DNA of 64,000 nt from JABCZS01 sp041660525 (GCA_041660525.1 JBAZWD010000001.1:124001-188000); one strand, 5' to 3'. Positions 22,604 to 32,236 are shown, counted from the first letter of the stretch. Made by a program: numbers and translations. The notes: generated by a model not told the origin, from the sequence alone.

Positions 22604-24922
22604 ATGCGCACAGGATTGCGGATTGGTTTTTTATTAATCTGGTTATGCGCATCTCACACCGTCTTTGCAACAAAGACGGTGACCATAGGTATTATTACCG
22701 ATAACCCCACGCAGCACACACTCATTCCCTTATCATTATTACAAGCAGAAATGCAGGCATTAATGGCAGATGAATTTACCCTGCAGTTGCCGGAAAATAA
22801 ACGCATTGCGGCTAATGGCACACTCACTGGTGTAAACAATGCCATTAAACAACAACTCGATGATCCCGAAATTGATTTGATTATCACCTTAGGTCTTGTT
22901 TCATCGCAACAAATTGCCAAAATTCCAAATTTAAACAAACCCGTTATTGCGGCCATGGTTTTGGATCGCGAATTACAAGGTTTTCCTTATCAGTTTGGTG
23001 TCAGTGGCAAACCTAATTTAACGTACTTAACCACACAAAAAAGTATGGCCGGGGATATTGCGGTTTTTTATGATCTGGTTGAGTTTAAACATTTAGCCAT
23101 ACTCATGAATCCTTTTTGGCTAGAGACGCTTCCACAACTTAAAACCTTGTTAACACAATTAGAAAGACAATACCCGATTACCATTACAGTTATCACAGCG
23201 CTTTCGCAAATGCCAAATGATACCGATGCGGTTTATGTTGCGCCGTTATTATCTTATTCCGATGAAGATATGCAAGCGCTAGCACAGCAATTGATTGCAC
23301 AAGGTTTACCTAGCTTTGCGAGCGCGGGGCAATATGATGTTACCTTAGGTTTATTAGCCGCATTAGGTGGCCTGCCCGAAGATAAAATGCGATTTGCAAG
23401 ACGCTTAGCGCTGGATGTACAAAGTATTTTATTGGGTGATGCAGCGGAAACCTTAAATGTTATTTTTGATGCTAATCCTAAAATGACTATTAATATGCAA
23501 ACCGCTCGTGCGATTGGTTTTTCACCTAATTGGCGTTATTTACTAGAAGCGATCTTATTACATGTACAAGGCCCAGAAACTGGGAAAAAATTAACATTAC
23601 ACGAAGCCATGCAAAATGCGGTGAATGCGAATTTGAGTTTACAAGTCAATGAATTATTTGTAGAAATTGCCGAAGAAAATGTAGATTTGGCACGCGCTAA
23701 TTTATTACCGCAACTCTTTGCAACCATCGACAATCAACAAGTTGATAGCAACGATCCGCTGAAACTAATTGGCGTTGCACAAAATATGACCACAGGCATA
23801 TTGGGTGCGCAACAATCGCTTTATTCTGATGCCTCTTGGGCGAACTTTCGTATTTCACAATACTTAGAAGATGCAGAAGATTTTAAATTGTACGGTGAAC
23901 TTTTAAATACACTCGCAAATACCGGCTCTGCTTATTTAAGTATTTTACGTGCTATCTCCATAAAAGACGTGCGCCGCGCTAATTTAAGTGTCACAGAGAA
24001 AAATTTAGAGCTAGCACGTATGCGTGATCGTGTTGGTTTTTCTTCACGCGCAGATGTACTGCGTTGTGAAAGCCAATTAGCGTTGGACCAACAAGCCTAT
24101 TTAGAATCTGCTGCATTAGTTTTACAAACACAAGCCGAATTAAATCGCATTCTTAATTTACCACAAGATGAAATGTTTGCTTTAACCGATGATCAATTAG
24201 GCCAATTTAACGATTTAATTAATGAAAAAACTCTCGATCATTATGTTAACAATCCTTACACTTGGAAAATATTTCAAGATTTTGCCATTGAAGAAACATT
24301 AATCAACGCACCGGAATTAGGTGAAATTGATTCTCTTACACTTGCCAAAGAACGCGAACAACTTGCAAATAAACGTGCTTTTTTTGTACCTACGTTTGAT
24401 CTAGAAGCTGGTATTACTGACGTTCTCACAAAAAGTGGCGTGGGATCTGATTATGCAGCAGAAGGCATTACAGATACCCATTGGCAAGTAAATGTCAGTG
24501 CAACTTTACCGTTATTAACGGGCGGTGCGCGTAATGCAAAACTCAATCAAACCGGTTATGAAGTCGAACAATTAGTTCTTCAAAACAAAAACACGCAAGA
24601 CCAACTGGAAAAACGCACACGCGATATTTTATACCAAATCGGCAACTCTTATCCTGCCATTGAATTATCCGAGCAAGCAGCTAATGCTGCAAAAGAAAAT
24701 TTAGCATTAGTCACTGATCGCTATGAACATGGTGATGTGGATATTACCGACTTAATTGATGCACAAAATAATGCATTATCCGCACAACTTGATCAAGCGC
24801 AAGCCCGTTATGTTTTTTTAAATGATTTTATTTCTCTGTTGCGTAGTACAGGCGATTTAACCTTAGCACTTGATCGCAATAGTCTTCCCGTTTGGTTTGC
24901 AAGAGTCTCTGATGAATATTAA
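22604..24922 (+). CDS. Fusion of ABC-type substrate-binding domain with TolC-like outer-membrane channel
   Basis: 772 aa, much longer than ordinary TolC (~450-490). After a signal peptide, residues ~25-310 look like a periplasmic binding fold of the ABC_sub_bind type: KTVTIGIITDNPTQHTLIPL, DLIITLGLVSSQQIAK, KHLAILMNPFW, AVYVAPLLSYSDEDM, PSFASAGQYDVTLG. From ~329 the OEP/TolC repeats begin (LTLHEAMQNAVNANLSLQVN, RANLLPQLFATID, ELARMRDRVGFSSRADVL, then LPLLTGGARNAKLNQTGYEV). A single continuous frame spans both. No inner-membrane pump or adaptor gene is adjacent. It overlaps apt by 11 bases. Confidence 0.85.
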   Translation: MRTGLRIGFLLIWLCASHTVFATKTVTIGIITDNPTQHTLIPLSLLQAEMQALMADEFTLQLPENKRIAANGTLTGVNNAIKQQLDDPEIDLIITLGLVSSQQIAKIPNLNKPVIAAMVLDRELQGFPYQFGVSGKPNLTYLTTQKSMAGDIAVFYDLVEFKHLAILMNPFWLETLPQLKTLLTQLERQYPITITVITALSQMPNDTDAVYVAPLLSYSDEDMQALAQQLIAQGLPSFASAGQYDVTLGLLAALGGLPEDKMRFARRLALDVQSILLGDAAETLNVIFDANPKMTINMQTARAIGFSPNWRYLLEAILLHVQGPETGKKLTLHEAMQNAVNANLSLQVNELFVEIAEENVDLARANLLPQLFATIDNQQVDSNDPLKLIGVAQNMTTGILGAQQSLYSDASWANFRISQYLEDAEDFKLYGELLNTLANTGSAYLSILRAISIKDVRRANLSVTEKNLELARMRDRVGFSSRADVLRCESQLALDQQAYLESAALVLQTQAELNRILNLPQDEMFALTDDQLGQFNDLINEKTLDHYVNNPYTWKIFQDFAIEETLINAPELGEIDSLTLAKEREQLANKRAFFVPTFDLEAGITDVLTKSGVGSDYAAEGITDTHWQVNVSATLPLLTGGARNAKLNQTGYEVEQLVLQNKNTQDQLEKRTRDILYQIGNSYPAIELSEQAANAAKENLALVTDRYEHGDVDITDLIDAQNNALSAQLDQAQARYVFLNDFISLLRSTGDLTLALDRNSLPVWFARVSDEY

Positions 24923-25433
24923 AAATATAATCCGTAATATAGCTGATTTCCCTAAACCTGGAATTTTATTCCGTGATATTTCTCCGCTACTGGCCGATCC
25001 CAAAGCCTATCATTATGTCATTGATAAATTTTTTGAGCGTTATGCACCTGAAAAAAATAAAATCGATGCCATCATTGGCATCGAATCTCGTGGATTTTTA
25101 TTCGCAACAACGCTTGCCTATAAATTAGAACTGCCCTTTGCCATGATCCGCAAAAAAGGCAAACTGCCGCCGCCTACTGAATTTTATGAATATAAATTAG
25201 AATACGGAACTGACACTATTGAATTATTAAGCAACGCAGTTAAACCAGGCGATAGCATTTTATTAATGGATGATTTACTTGCAACCGGCGGCACTGCGCT
25301 TGCAAGTTGTCATTTAATCGAAAAAATGGGCGGCAAAGTTTTTGAAATTGCTACGGTGATAGAACTTGGTTTTTTACATGGGCGTGAACAATTAAAAGAT
25401 TATCGCGTGTTTAGCCAAACCGTTTATGAATAA
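24912..25433 (+). CDS. apt: Adenine phosphoribosyltransferase
   Basis: 173 aa, purine salvage: adenine plus PRPP to AMP. Seen: IRNIADFPKPGILFRDISPL at the start, IIGIESRGFLFATTLAYKL, IRKKGKLPPPT and the PRPP loop LLMDDLLATGGTAL. ATG 24912 overlaps the upstream gene by 11 bases. A start 42 bases earlier is also open but lies inside the TolC-fusion gene and adds non-family sequence. Confidence 0.95.
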   Translation: MNIKNIIRNIADFPKPGILFRDISPLLADPKAYHYVIDKFFERYAPEKNKIDAIIGIESRGFLFATTLAYKLELPFAMIRKKGKLPPPTEFYEYKLEYGTDTIELLSNAVKPGDSILLMDDLLATGGTALASCHLIEKMGGKVFEIATVIELGFLHGREQLKDYRVFSQTVYE

Positions 25434-25435
25434 AT

Positions 25436-26578
25436 TTACTCACCAAAAACAAATCCATCTTGCGTAAAATAATCAATAGGATTAGTAACTAAAATATTAT
25501 TTTTAGTAAAAGGTTTTTTTAGATTTCCAACAATTTGAACTACTTCTTTTGGCTGTAATAAATCTGCATAATATTGTAATGATCGGGATAACGTCGTATC
25601 TGATAATTTAACTTCAATTAACAACTCAACCACATTATTTTTTGTGACAACAAAATCCACTTCTCGCCCTTCTTTATCACGAATATAATGTAACTGTGAT
25701 TTAAAGCCATGATAATCTTCTGTAAAGTGAATACGTTTTAATAACGTGGTCGCAATTAAATTCTCTAAGCGTGCGCCTTCATCATCAGCCACATCTGCAT
25801 TATCATAAAAATAAACTTTGGGTGGTTTAATTAGTGAACGAGCAATTTTTGTCGTGTAAGGATAAATAGCAAATACAAGATACATGCGTTCGAGTAATTG
25901 TAGCCAATGTTTTGCTGTATTAGGCGCAATTTCTAAATCACGCGCAATATTTGATAAAGTAATATTACTTCCCACACGTTCTTTTAAACTATCCGCCATA
26001 ATGGACAATAAAGAAATATGACGAATAGATTCTAAATCTCGCACATCTTCACGCAAAATACGATCAAATCTTTCGCGACGCCAACGTCTTGCTTCACGTT
26101 CATCATTCACAATAAAAGGCTCAGGAAATCCACCAACTGTTAATAATCGCTGATAAGCTTCCTGGGCAGAAATATCATTGGGAAATTCATCCAGTGTAAA
26201 TGGGTGTAAACGCCAGTAATGATAACGTCCAACTAAGGAGTCACCCCCGCGTTTGTACACATCTAAACGTGCACTGCCCGTGACTAAATATTCTTGCTCT
26301 TCTGGACGAGCATCATAAACGCCTTTAATCCATTGTTTCCAACGTGTGTATTTATGTAATTCATCAAAAATAACCAACGGCGCGTTTGATTTCCATTCCT
26401 TTTTGAGAATGGCTTTTCTATCCTCATCAACATCCCAATTAAAATACTGACCTTGAGCCCAATTATCCTTTAATAATCCTTTTGCTAGCGTGGTTTTACC
26501 TACTTGCCGAGGACCGCCCAGAAATACCATTTTTTGAGCTAAATCTTGTTTAATAAAAGGGGTACAATATCTATTCAT
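25436..26578 (-). CDS. DUF4143-family AAA ATPase
   Basis: 380 aa. N-terminal AAA domain with Walker A GGPRQVGKTTLAKG and Walker B PLVIFDELHKY, then VTGSARLDVYKRGGDSLVGR (sensor region). The C-terminal part has a winged-helix-like NIARDLEIAPNTAKHWLQLL and a nuclease-like fold (REVDFVVTKNNVVELLIEVK, the D..E.K pattern of PD-(D/E)XK proteins). Function is not established; such ATPases are widespread accessory genes with toxin-antitoxin-like spread. A long palindrome lies just upstream. Confidence 0.86.
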   Translation of the reverse strand: MNRYCTPFIKQDLAQKMVFLGGPRQVGKTTLAKGLLKDNWAQGQYFNWDVDEDRKAILKKEWKSNAPLVIFDELHKYTRWKQWIKGVYDARPEEQEYLVTGSARLDVYKRGGDSLVGRYHYWRLHPFTLDEFPNDISAQEAYQRLLTVGGFPEPFIVNDEREARRWRRERFDRILREDVRDLESIRHISLLSIMADSLKERVGSNITLSNIARDLEIAPNTAKHWLQLLERMYLVFAIYPYTTKIARSLIKPPKVYFYDNADVADDEGARLENLIATTLLKRIHFTEDYHGFKSQLHYIRDKEGREVDFVVTKNNVVELLIEVKLSDTTLSRSLQYYADLLQPKEVVQIVGNLKKPFTKNNILVTNPIDYFTQDGFVFGE

Positions 26579-26593
26579 GGGCTGATCTCGTCT

Positions 26594-26647
26594 ATTTTTA
26601 ACTACACTGCAAAATGGTCATGACTATTTTACAGTGTAGCTAAAAAT
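26594..26647. repeat. 54-bp near-perfect palindrome
   Basis: The dyad centre is at 26620/26621. The inner 19-base arms (CTACACTG.AAAAT.GTCA) differ at only two positions, and the symmetry continues through TAAAAAT-type outer arms after one mismatch. AAAATGGTCA recurs at 26643-26652. It lies between the end of rph and the start of the DUF4143 gene. No T-run follows in either direction, so an operator or small mobile-element remnant is as likely as a terminator. Confidence 0.7.
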
Positions 26648-26649
26648 GG

Positions 26650-27369
26650 TCAAGAAAGCAATGCTTGGGCCTGCAAGTCGAATAACTGCACCAAGCCTTC
26701 TTTTGCCAAAGCCAACATACTCTGCAATTGCTCTTGGGTAAACGCTTGATTCTCCGCAGTACCTTGCACTTCAATAAATTTTAAATCTTGCGTCATCACC
26801 ACATTCATATCGGTTTGCGCGCTACTGTCTTCGTGATAATTTAAATCTAACATCGGTACATTATTATGTATGCCGACAGATACTGCAGCAACACGCTGTA
26901 TTAATGCCGGTTTTTTAAGTACTTTTAAATCTTGTAATTGTTGCAGCGCATCGACTAATGCAACACAACCACCGGTAATTGCAGCAGTACGTGTGCCGCC
27001 GTCTGCTTGAATCACATCACAATCTATTGTAATGGTATTTTCACCTAGCGCTTTTAAATCTACCATTGCACGTAAGCTGCGGCCGATTAAACGCTGAATT
27101 TCTAAGGTTCTACCACTTTGTTTTCCACGCACAGATTCTCTATCAACACGATCATGGGTTGCGCGCGGTAACATACTGTATTCCGCTGTAACCCAGCCTT
27201 GACCTGTACCTTTTAAAAATCTGGGAACATTGCCTGGGCTAATGCTTGCATTGCATAATACTTTGGTTGCACCAAATTCTACCAACACAGAACCTTCTGC
27301 GTATTGCGTATAATTACGCGTAAATGTTATAGGACGCAGTGTATTGTTGGCTCTATCATTGGCACGCAT
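26650..27369 (-). CDS. rph: Ribonuclease PH
   Basis: 239-aa phosphorolytic 3'-5' exoribonuclease that trims tRNA 3' ends. Seen: ANNTLRPITFTRNYTQYAEG, GTGQGWVTAEYSMLPRATH, RESVRGKQSGRTLEIQRLIG, and CDVIQADGGTRTAAITGG with the phosphate site. Full length and intact. It diverges from yicC with a short shared promoter region, a common arrangement. Confidence 0.97.
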   Translation of the reverse strand: MRANDRANNTLRPITFTRNYTQYAEGSVLVEFGATKVLCNASISPGNVPRFLKGTGQGWVTAEYSMLPRATHDRVDRESVRGKQSGRTLEIQRLIGRSLRAMVDLKALGENTITIDCDVIQADGGTRTAAITGGCVALVDALQQLQDLKVLKKPALIQRVAAVSVGIHNNVPMLDLNYHEDSSAQTDMNVVMTQDLKFIEVQGTAENQAFTQEQLQSMLALAKEGLVQLFDLQAQALLS

Positions 27370-27423
27370 AATAACCCCTTTTATGGTATAGTAAACGACG
27401 ATTTTATCAGGATTTCACACCCA

Positions 27424-28302
27424 ATGGCATCACAAAATAAAGTGAGCAGCATGACTGCTTTTGCGCAATGCCGCATTCAGAATGAATTAGGCACCTTAAC
27501 CGGTGAGCTGCGTGCCGTCAATAGCCGATTTTTTGAATTGAACTTACGTTTGCCTGAAACATTACGCGGTTGTGAGCCACAAATTCGTGAGAAGCTGCGT
27601 GAAGTATTAAGCCGCGGTAAAATAGATTTAGGTTTACGTTTTGAACAAGGCGGCGACGCTAATACGTTGGAACTGAATCAAAATTTAATTCATGCATTAT
27701 TAGAATCCTGTCAAAGCTTAAGTAAAAATGCGCAATGCCCCGTGAATATCAATATGATCGATATTTTACGCTGGCCCGGCGCTGTGATTACGTCTGAGCA
27801 AAATCACAAACAATTAGAAACTGCAACACTGGATTTAATTAAAACATTACTTGAAAAATTTCAGCAAGACAGAGAACGCGAAGGCAATGCGCTAAAAGAA
27901 ATTATTGAAAAACGTTTAGATAGCATTGCGGAACATATTGCACAAATTAAACCACATGCACAAAATATTATGCAATTGCAACGCGAGAAATTATTAAACC
28001 GCATTAAAGAATCTAAAATAGAATTTGATAATAATCGCTTAGAACAAGAATTAGTTTTTTGGGCACAAAAATCAGATATCGCAGAAGAAATCGATCGCTT
28101 ACAAACACATGTGAATGAAATTTATACCACACTCAAAAAAGGCGGACCTCTGGGTCGTCGTTTAGATTTTCTGGTCCAAGAATTACATCGCGAAGCTAAT
28201 ACCTTGGGCTCAAAAGCACTAACCAGCGATATGACGTATCACGCGGTTGAAATTAAAGTATTAATCGAACAAATTCGTGAACAGGTACAAAATCTTGAAT
28301 AA
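27424..28302 (+). CDS. yicC: YicC/YloC family endoribonuclease
   Basis: 292 aa. Seen: SSMTAFAQCRIQNELGTLTG, ELRAVNSRFFELNLRLPE, KLREVLSRGKIDLGLRFEQ, and a C-terminal region with FDNNRLEQELVFWAQKSDIAEE and NTLGSKALTSD. YicC proteins are recently described RNases acting on small RNAs. ATG 27424 is preferred; a GTG at 27442 closer to the conserved SSMTAFA is possible. It precedes gmk as in many gammaproteobacteria. Confidence 0.93.
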   Translation: MASQNKVSSMTAFAQCRIQNELGTLTGELRAVNSRFFELNLRLPETLRGCEPQIREKLREVLSRGKIDLGLRFEQGGDANTLELNQNLIHALLESCQSLSKNAQCPVNINMIDILRWPGAVITSEQNHKQLETATLDLIKTLLEKFQQDREREGNALKEIIEKRLDSIAEHIAQIKPHAQNIMQLQREKLLNRIKESKIEFDNNRLEQELVFWAQKSDIAEEIDRLQTHVNEIYTTLKKGGPLGRRLDFLVQELHREANTLGSKALTSDMTYHAVEIKVLIEQIREQVQNLE

Positions 28303-28924
28303 TCCACACAGCCGCGGCCAACTTTTTGTTATTTCCGCACCTTCTGGCGCAGGAAAAACCAGTTTAATCAGCGCGCTTTTAAAAGAGATGAATGATCTTG
28401 TCATGTCTATTTCTTACACAACACGCGCGCCGCGTCCGCTTGAAACACACGGCGTCGATTATTTTTTTATTGATGATCCAGAATTTAAGCGCATGTTGTC
28501 GGAGCAATTATTTTTAGAACACGCGCAAGTATTTACCTATCGCTACGGCACTTCCAAAGCCTGGGTTGAAAAAACTCTCGCGCAAGGTCAAGACATTATT
28601 TTAGAATTGGATTGGCAAGGGCACCGTGCCATTAAATCCTTATACCCAGATGCCACCGGCATTTTTATTCTCCCACCCTCAGAAAAAACTTTAGAAGAAC
28701 GATTAATGGGCCGCGGACAAGATGCGCCTGAAGTTATTGCACATCGCATGCAACAAGCTCATCAAGAAATATCTCACTATAATGAATATGAATATGTGAT
28801 CATTAACCATGATTTAAAGGTGGCCACCATTGAGGCCAGCAGCATCATCCAGGCTGAGCGCTTACGTTTAGCTCGGCAGCAAATTGAGCAAGCTGAATTA
28901 ATAAATTCACTCTTGCCAAACTAG
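28295..28924 (+). CDS. gmk: Guanylate kinase
   Basis: Phosphorylates GMP to GDP. About 209 aa. Seen: the P-loop ISAPSGAGKTSLISALL, SISYTTRAPRPLETHGVDYF (GMP-binding), FLEHAQVFTYRYGTSK, ILELDWQGHRAIK and the lid region LEERLMGRGQDAPEVIAHRM. No ATG is near the expected start; TTG 28295 (overlapping yicC by eight bases) and GTG 28277 are the options, and neither has a strong ribosome-binding site. Confidence 0.93.
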   Translation: MNNPHSRGQLFVISAPSGAGKTSLISALLKEMNDLVMSISYTTRAPRPLETHGVDYFFIDDPEFKRMLSEQLFLEHAQVFTYRYGTSKAWVEKTLAQGQDIILELDWQGHRAIKSLYPDATGIFILPPSEKTLEERLMGRGQDAPEVIAHRMQQAHQEISHYNEYEYVIINHDLKVATIEASSIIQAERLRLARQQIEQAELINSLLPN

Positions 28925-28974
28925 GCATTTTCCCTGTATTATTAGATGTTTATTCCACCAAAAGAGGACTGCAA

Positions 28975-29295
28975 ATGGCCCGTATAACCGTAGAAGATTG
29001 TTTAGAACACGTCGATAATCGCTTTGAATTAGTATTATTAGCCACTAAACGTGCGCGTCAATTGGCTTTTGGCACGGTTGAACCTTTAGTTCCTTGGGAA
29101 AATGATAAACCGACTGTTGTTGCTTTGCGTGAAATCGCAACCGGTCAAATCAACGAAGAGATGATTAAAGCTGCATCGCTACGCGTAAATTCTGCTATGG
29201 CACAAGCGCAACAAGCTTCGTATGCATTTAACGATCCTTTGGCAGAGCTTACTGAAGAGCTTTCTGCAGTAGAACCCTTCAAAGATGAGCAATAA
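28975..29295 (+). CDS. rpoZ: RNA polymerase omega subunit
   Basis: 106 aa. Begins MARITVEDCLEHVDNRFELV then LLATKRARQLAFG, the omega signature; the PTVVALREIATGQI helix follows. AAGAGGA precedes the ATG. The 3' end overlaps spoT by 11 bases, the usual gmk-rpoZ-spoT order. Omega also forms part of the ppGpp site 1 of RNA polymerase, matching its link to spoT. Confidence 0.97.
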   Translation: MARITVEDCLEHVDNRFELVLLATKRARQLAFGTVEPLVPWENDKPTVVALREIATGQINEEMIKAASLRVNSAMAQAQQASYAFNDPLAELTEELSAVEPFKDEQ

Positions 29296-31204
29296 ACCAT
29301 CCTCATTAACAGAAACTCTTGCCGAATATTTAGCGACGGATGCCATTGCATCCGTTGAAGCAGCTTATGAATTAGCCGCAAAAGCCCATGAAGGCCAGAC
29401 GCGTTTTTCTGGCGAACCTTATATTACTCACCCTGAAGCTGTCGCACAAATCTTAGCGCAAATGCGTATGGATCCAGAAAGTGTAATGGCAGCCTTATTA
29501 CATGATGTCATTGAAGATTGCGGTGTCACTAAAGAAGAACTTGCGACTCAATTTGGCGAAAGCGTTGCGGAATTAGTGGATGGCGTCACTAAGCTTGAGC
29601 AAATTTCTTATGAAGATCGCATTACGGCGCAAGCTGAAAATTTCAGCAAAATGCTTTTAGCGATGGTGAAAGATATACGCGTGATTATCATAAAATTGGC
29701 AGACCGTCTTCACAATATGCGCACCATAGGCGCGCTGCCACCTGAAAAACGTCATCGCATTGCCCGTGAAACCCTGGAGATTTATGCACCGATCGCACAC
29801 CGTTTAGGTATGCATCAGTTTTATATTGAACTTGAAGATTTATGTTTTGCCGCCTTAAATCCCATGCGTTACACATTATTAAAAAAAGCGGTGAACAAAG
29901 CACGTGGCCATCGCAAAGAAATGGTGCAATCCATTCAAGACACATTTAAAGAATGTTTATTGCGCGCCGGGATTACTGATTTTAAAATCTACGGTCGCCA
30001 AAAGCATATTTACAGTATTTATAAAAAAATGCGCGAAAAACATTTATCGTTTAACGATATTATGGATGTTTACGCATTTCGCATTATTTTACCCACGATT
30101 GATGATTGCTACCGCAGTTTAGGTTTTGTGCATCATTTATATAAACCCGTCCCGCGTCGTTTTAAAGATTATATTGCCATTCCTAAAGCGAATAGTTATC
30201 AATCCTTGCACACGACTTTATTTGGACCACAAGGCGTGCCGATCGAAGTGCAACTGCGCACGAAACAAATGAATAAAGTCGCTTTAAGCGGTATCGCTGC
30301 CCATTGGCGCTACAAAACCCTGGAAGATCATTTTGACAAAGTACATACACGCACGCGGGCGTGGTTATTGCATCTATTAGAAATTCAACAAGAAACCGGT
30401 AGCTCACTCGAATTTATTGAAAATGTTAAAATTGATTTATTTCCTGATTCTGTTTATGTGTTCACCCCCCAAGGCAAAATCGTTGAACTGCCGGCAAAAT
30501 CCACGCCCGTAGATTTTGCTTATGCCGTGCATACAGACATTGGCAATCACTGCATATCCGCACGGGTGAATCGTCAAGTCGCACCTTTGTCTACCTTACT
30601 GCATAATGGTCAAACGGTAGAAATTATGACCGATGAAAAAGCAAATCCTGATCCGACTTGGCTTCATTTTGTGGCGAGTGGTAAAGCACGCGGTAGTATT
30701 CGTAATTTTATTAAAGACCAAAAACAAACTGAAATAATAACCCTGAGCGAACGTTTATTACAAGAACAAGTGCTTTCCATTAAAGGTAGCGAAGGAATAT
30801 CGATGCAATTCGCTAAATGTTGCTGGCCGATTCCTGGCGATCCTATCAAAGGATTATTATTGCAAGAAGAAGGCATAATCATTCACAATGAAGCCTGTAA
30901 AAAAATCGCAGGCCCGCGCTTTAAAGATCATCTGATTCAGGTTGAATGGGGACAGAATCTAGATCGTGACTATGAAGCACGACTTGATGTTGAACTTGAA
31001 AATCAACGAGGCGTCTTGGCTGAACTTTCTATAGCCATAGCCAAAACTGGCGCTGATATCGTGCGCATTCAAAGTGATAATATTGATAACCGTTTTGCAC
31101 GCATTACTATTATTGTTGCCGTTCATGATCGCGTGCATTTAGCGCGCGTGATGCGTAATTTACGTAAGGTGAAAGCCATATTAAAGATTATCCGTGTGCA
31201 TTAG
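29285..31204 (+). CDS. spoT: Bifunctional (p)ppGpp synthase/hydrolase, short linker form
   Basis: 639 aa; E. coli SpoT is 702. The HD hydrolase domain is intact (QTRFSGEPYITHPEAVA, LLHDVIEDCGVTKEEL, KLADRLHNMRT). The synthetase-fold domain has YGRQKHIYSIYKKM and KDYIAIPKANSYQSLHTTLF with VEVQLRT-like IEVQLRT. TGS (VYVFTPQGKIVELPAKSTPV) and a C-terminal ACT domain (AELSIAIAKTGADIVRIQSD) are present. Between them, around residues 468-498, the stretch is only ~30 residues, and the helical (alpha) domain of ~60 residues seen in other SpoT proteins seems missing. The zinc-finger-like FAKCCWPIPGD remains. Confidence 0.95.
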   Translation: MSNKPSSLTETLAEYLATDAIASVEAAYELAAKAHEGQTRFSGEPYITHPEAVAQILAQMRMDPESVMAALLHDVIEDCGVTKEELATQFGESVAELVDGVTKLEQISYEDRITAQAENFSKMLLAMVKDIRVIIIKLADRLHNMRTIGALPPEKRHRIARETLEIYAPIAHRLGMHQFYIELEDLCFAALNPMRYTLLKKAVNKARGHRKEMVQSIQDTFKECLLRAGITDFKIYGRQKHIYSIYKKMREKHLSFNDIMDVYAFRIILPTIDDCYRSLGFVHHLYKPVPRRFKDYIAIPKANSYQSLHTTLFGPQGVPIEVQLRTKQMNKVALSGIAAHWRYKTLEDHFDKVHTRTRAWLLHLLEIQQETGSSLEFIENVKIDLFPDSVYVFTPQGKIVELPAKSTPVDFAYAVHTDIGNHCISARVNRQVAPLSTLLHNGQTVEIMTDEKANPDPTWLHFVASGKARGSIRNFIKDQKQTEIITLSERLLQEQVLSIKGSEGISMQFAKCCWPIPGDPIKGLLLQEEGIIIHNEACKKIAGPRFKDHLIQVEWGQNLDRDYEARLDVELENQRGVLAELSIAIAKTGADIVRIQSDNIDNRFARITIIVAVHDRVHLARVMRNLRKVKAILKIIRVH

Positions 31205-31248
31205 GTGGTTTATTTGCTAATCAGCTACTTTACAACTATTTTTAAGTC

Positions 31249-32232
31249 ATGAAACGAATATTAAAAACCCTTATTTTCTGCCTACTTGCTGCTTTTTCAG
31301 TAATGAGTTTTGCTACCACGAGCATGGAAGATATCCATTTCTTACAAGATGCTGCTCTTCGAGGCGATAATGAAGCGCAAGCGGCTTTAGGTGATATTTA
31401 TGCACGCGGGGAATCCAGACCTCGCGATTGGACCATGGCTAAACGTTGGTACCAAGAAGCAGCCGAAGGTGGCAATACTTATGCACAATATATGTTGGGA
31501 TTGATTTATCAATTGGGATTGACAGGGCCATCGGATGCTGTAAAGGCCAATCAATGGTATATGCGCGCAGATACACATAAAAATAGCCCGCGCGCAAAAC
31601 TTATGGTCGGCCAATTTTTTGCCGACTACGACAATGCACATTACAACCAAGAACAAGCTTTTCGCTGGTATGAAGCCGCTGCGTTAGCGGGTAACGTGGA
31701 AGCACAAGATACTATGGGTGATATTTATTTAGACGGAAAATGGGTTCAACAAGATATCTTAAGCGCGGTCAAATGGTATGGCAAAGGTGTCGCGCAACGA
31801 TCACCTTATGCGCAATACAGTTTAGGGCAAATGTTTTATAACGGTTACCCGACATTTCCTCAAGATTACCAACAATCCTTAGGTTGGTTTTATCAAGCGG
31901 CTGTGCAATGTTACGTCGCTGCACAATATACTATGGGTGATTTATATTTTGAGGGCATAGGCGTTAAGCAAAGTAATATTCAAGCTTACGCTTGGTGGAC
32001 TTTAGTTAAAACGATTAGCGATTATCCACAAGCCACGGTCGCCTTAAATAAAGTCGTACCGAAAATGTCAGAAGAAGAATTACAACTCGCCAATGAACTG
32101 GCTAAAGAATATTTAGAAAATTACGGTTCTTACTGTAACCTCAACATCAATCCCTATCTCAACGAATACTTATCCCGCGGTAATGCGCATGGCGCAAGAC
32201 CGAGGAATGAGTGGTTGTATCGGGATAAATAA
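31249..32232 (+). CDS. Sel1-repeat protein, exported
   Basis: 327 aa. A signal peptide (KRILKTLIFCLLAAFSVMSF, then ATT) leads into at least five Sel1-like repeats of ~36 residues: DNEAQAALGDIYARGESRP, NTYAQYMLGLIYQLGL, NVEAQDTMGDIYLDGKW, SPYAQYSLGQMFYNGYP, VAAQYTMGDLYFEGIG. Sel1 proteins mediate protein contacts; in Legionella some (LpnE, EnhC) influence host entry and trafficking. The C-terminal ~90 residues are non-repeat. Its partner is unknown. Confidence 0.88.
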   Translation: MKRILKTLIFCLLAAFSVMSFATTSMEDIHFLQDAALRGDNEAQAALGDIYARGESRPRDWTMAKRWYQEAAEGGNTYAQYMLGLIYQLGLTGPSDAVKANQWYMRADTHKNSPRAKLMVGQFFADYDNAHYNQEQAFRWYEAAALAGNVEAQDTMGDIYLDGKWVQQDILSAVKWYGKGVAQRSPYAQYSLGQMFYNGYPTFPQDYQQSLGWFYQAAVQCYVAAQYTMGDLYFEGIGVKQSNIQAYAWWTLVKTISDYPQATVALNKVVPKMSEEELQLANELAKEYLENYGSYCNLNINPYLNEYLSRGNAHGARPRNEWLYRDK

Positions 32233-32236
32233 AAGC

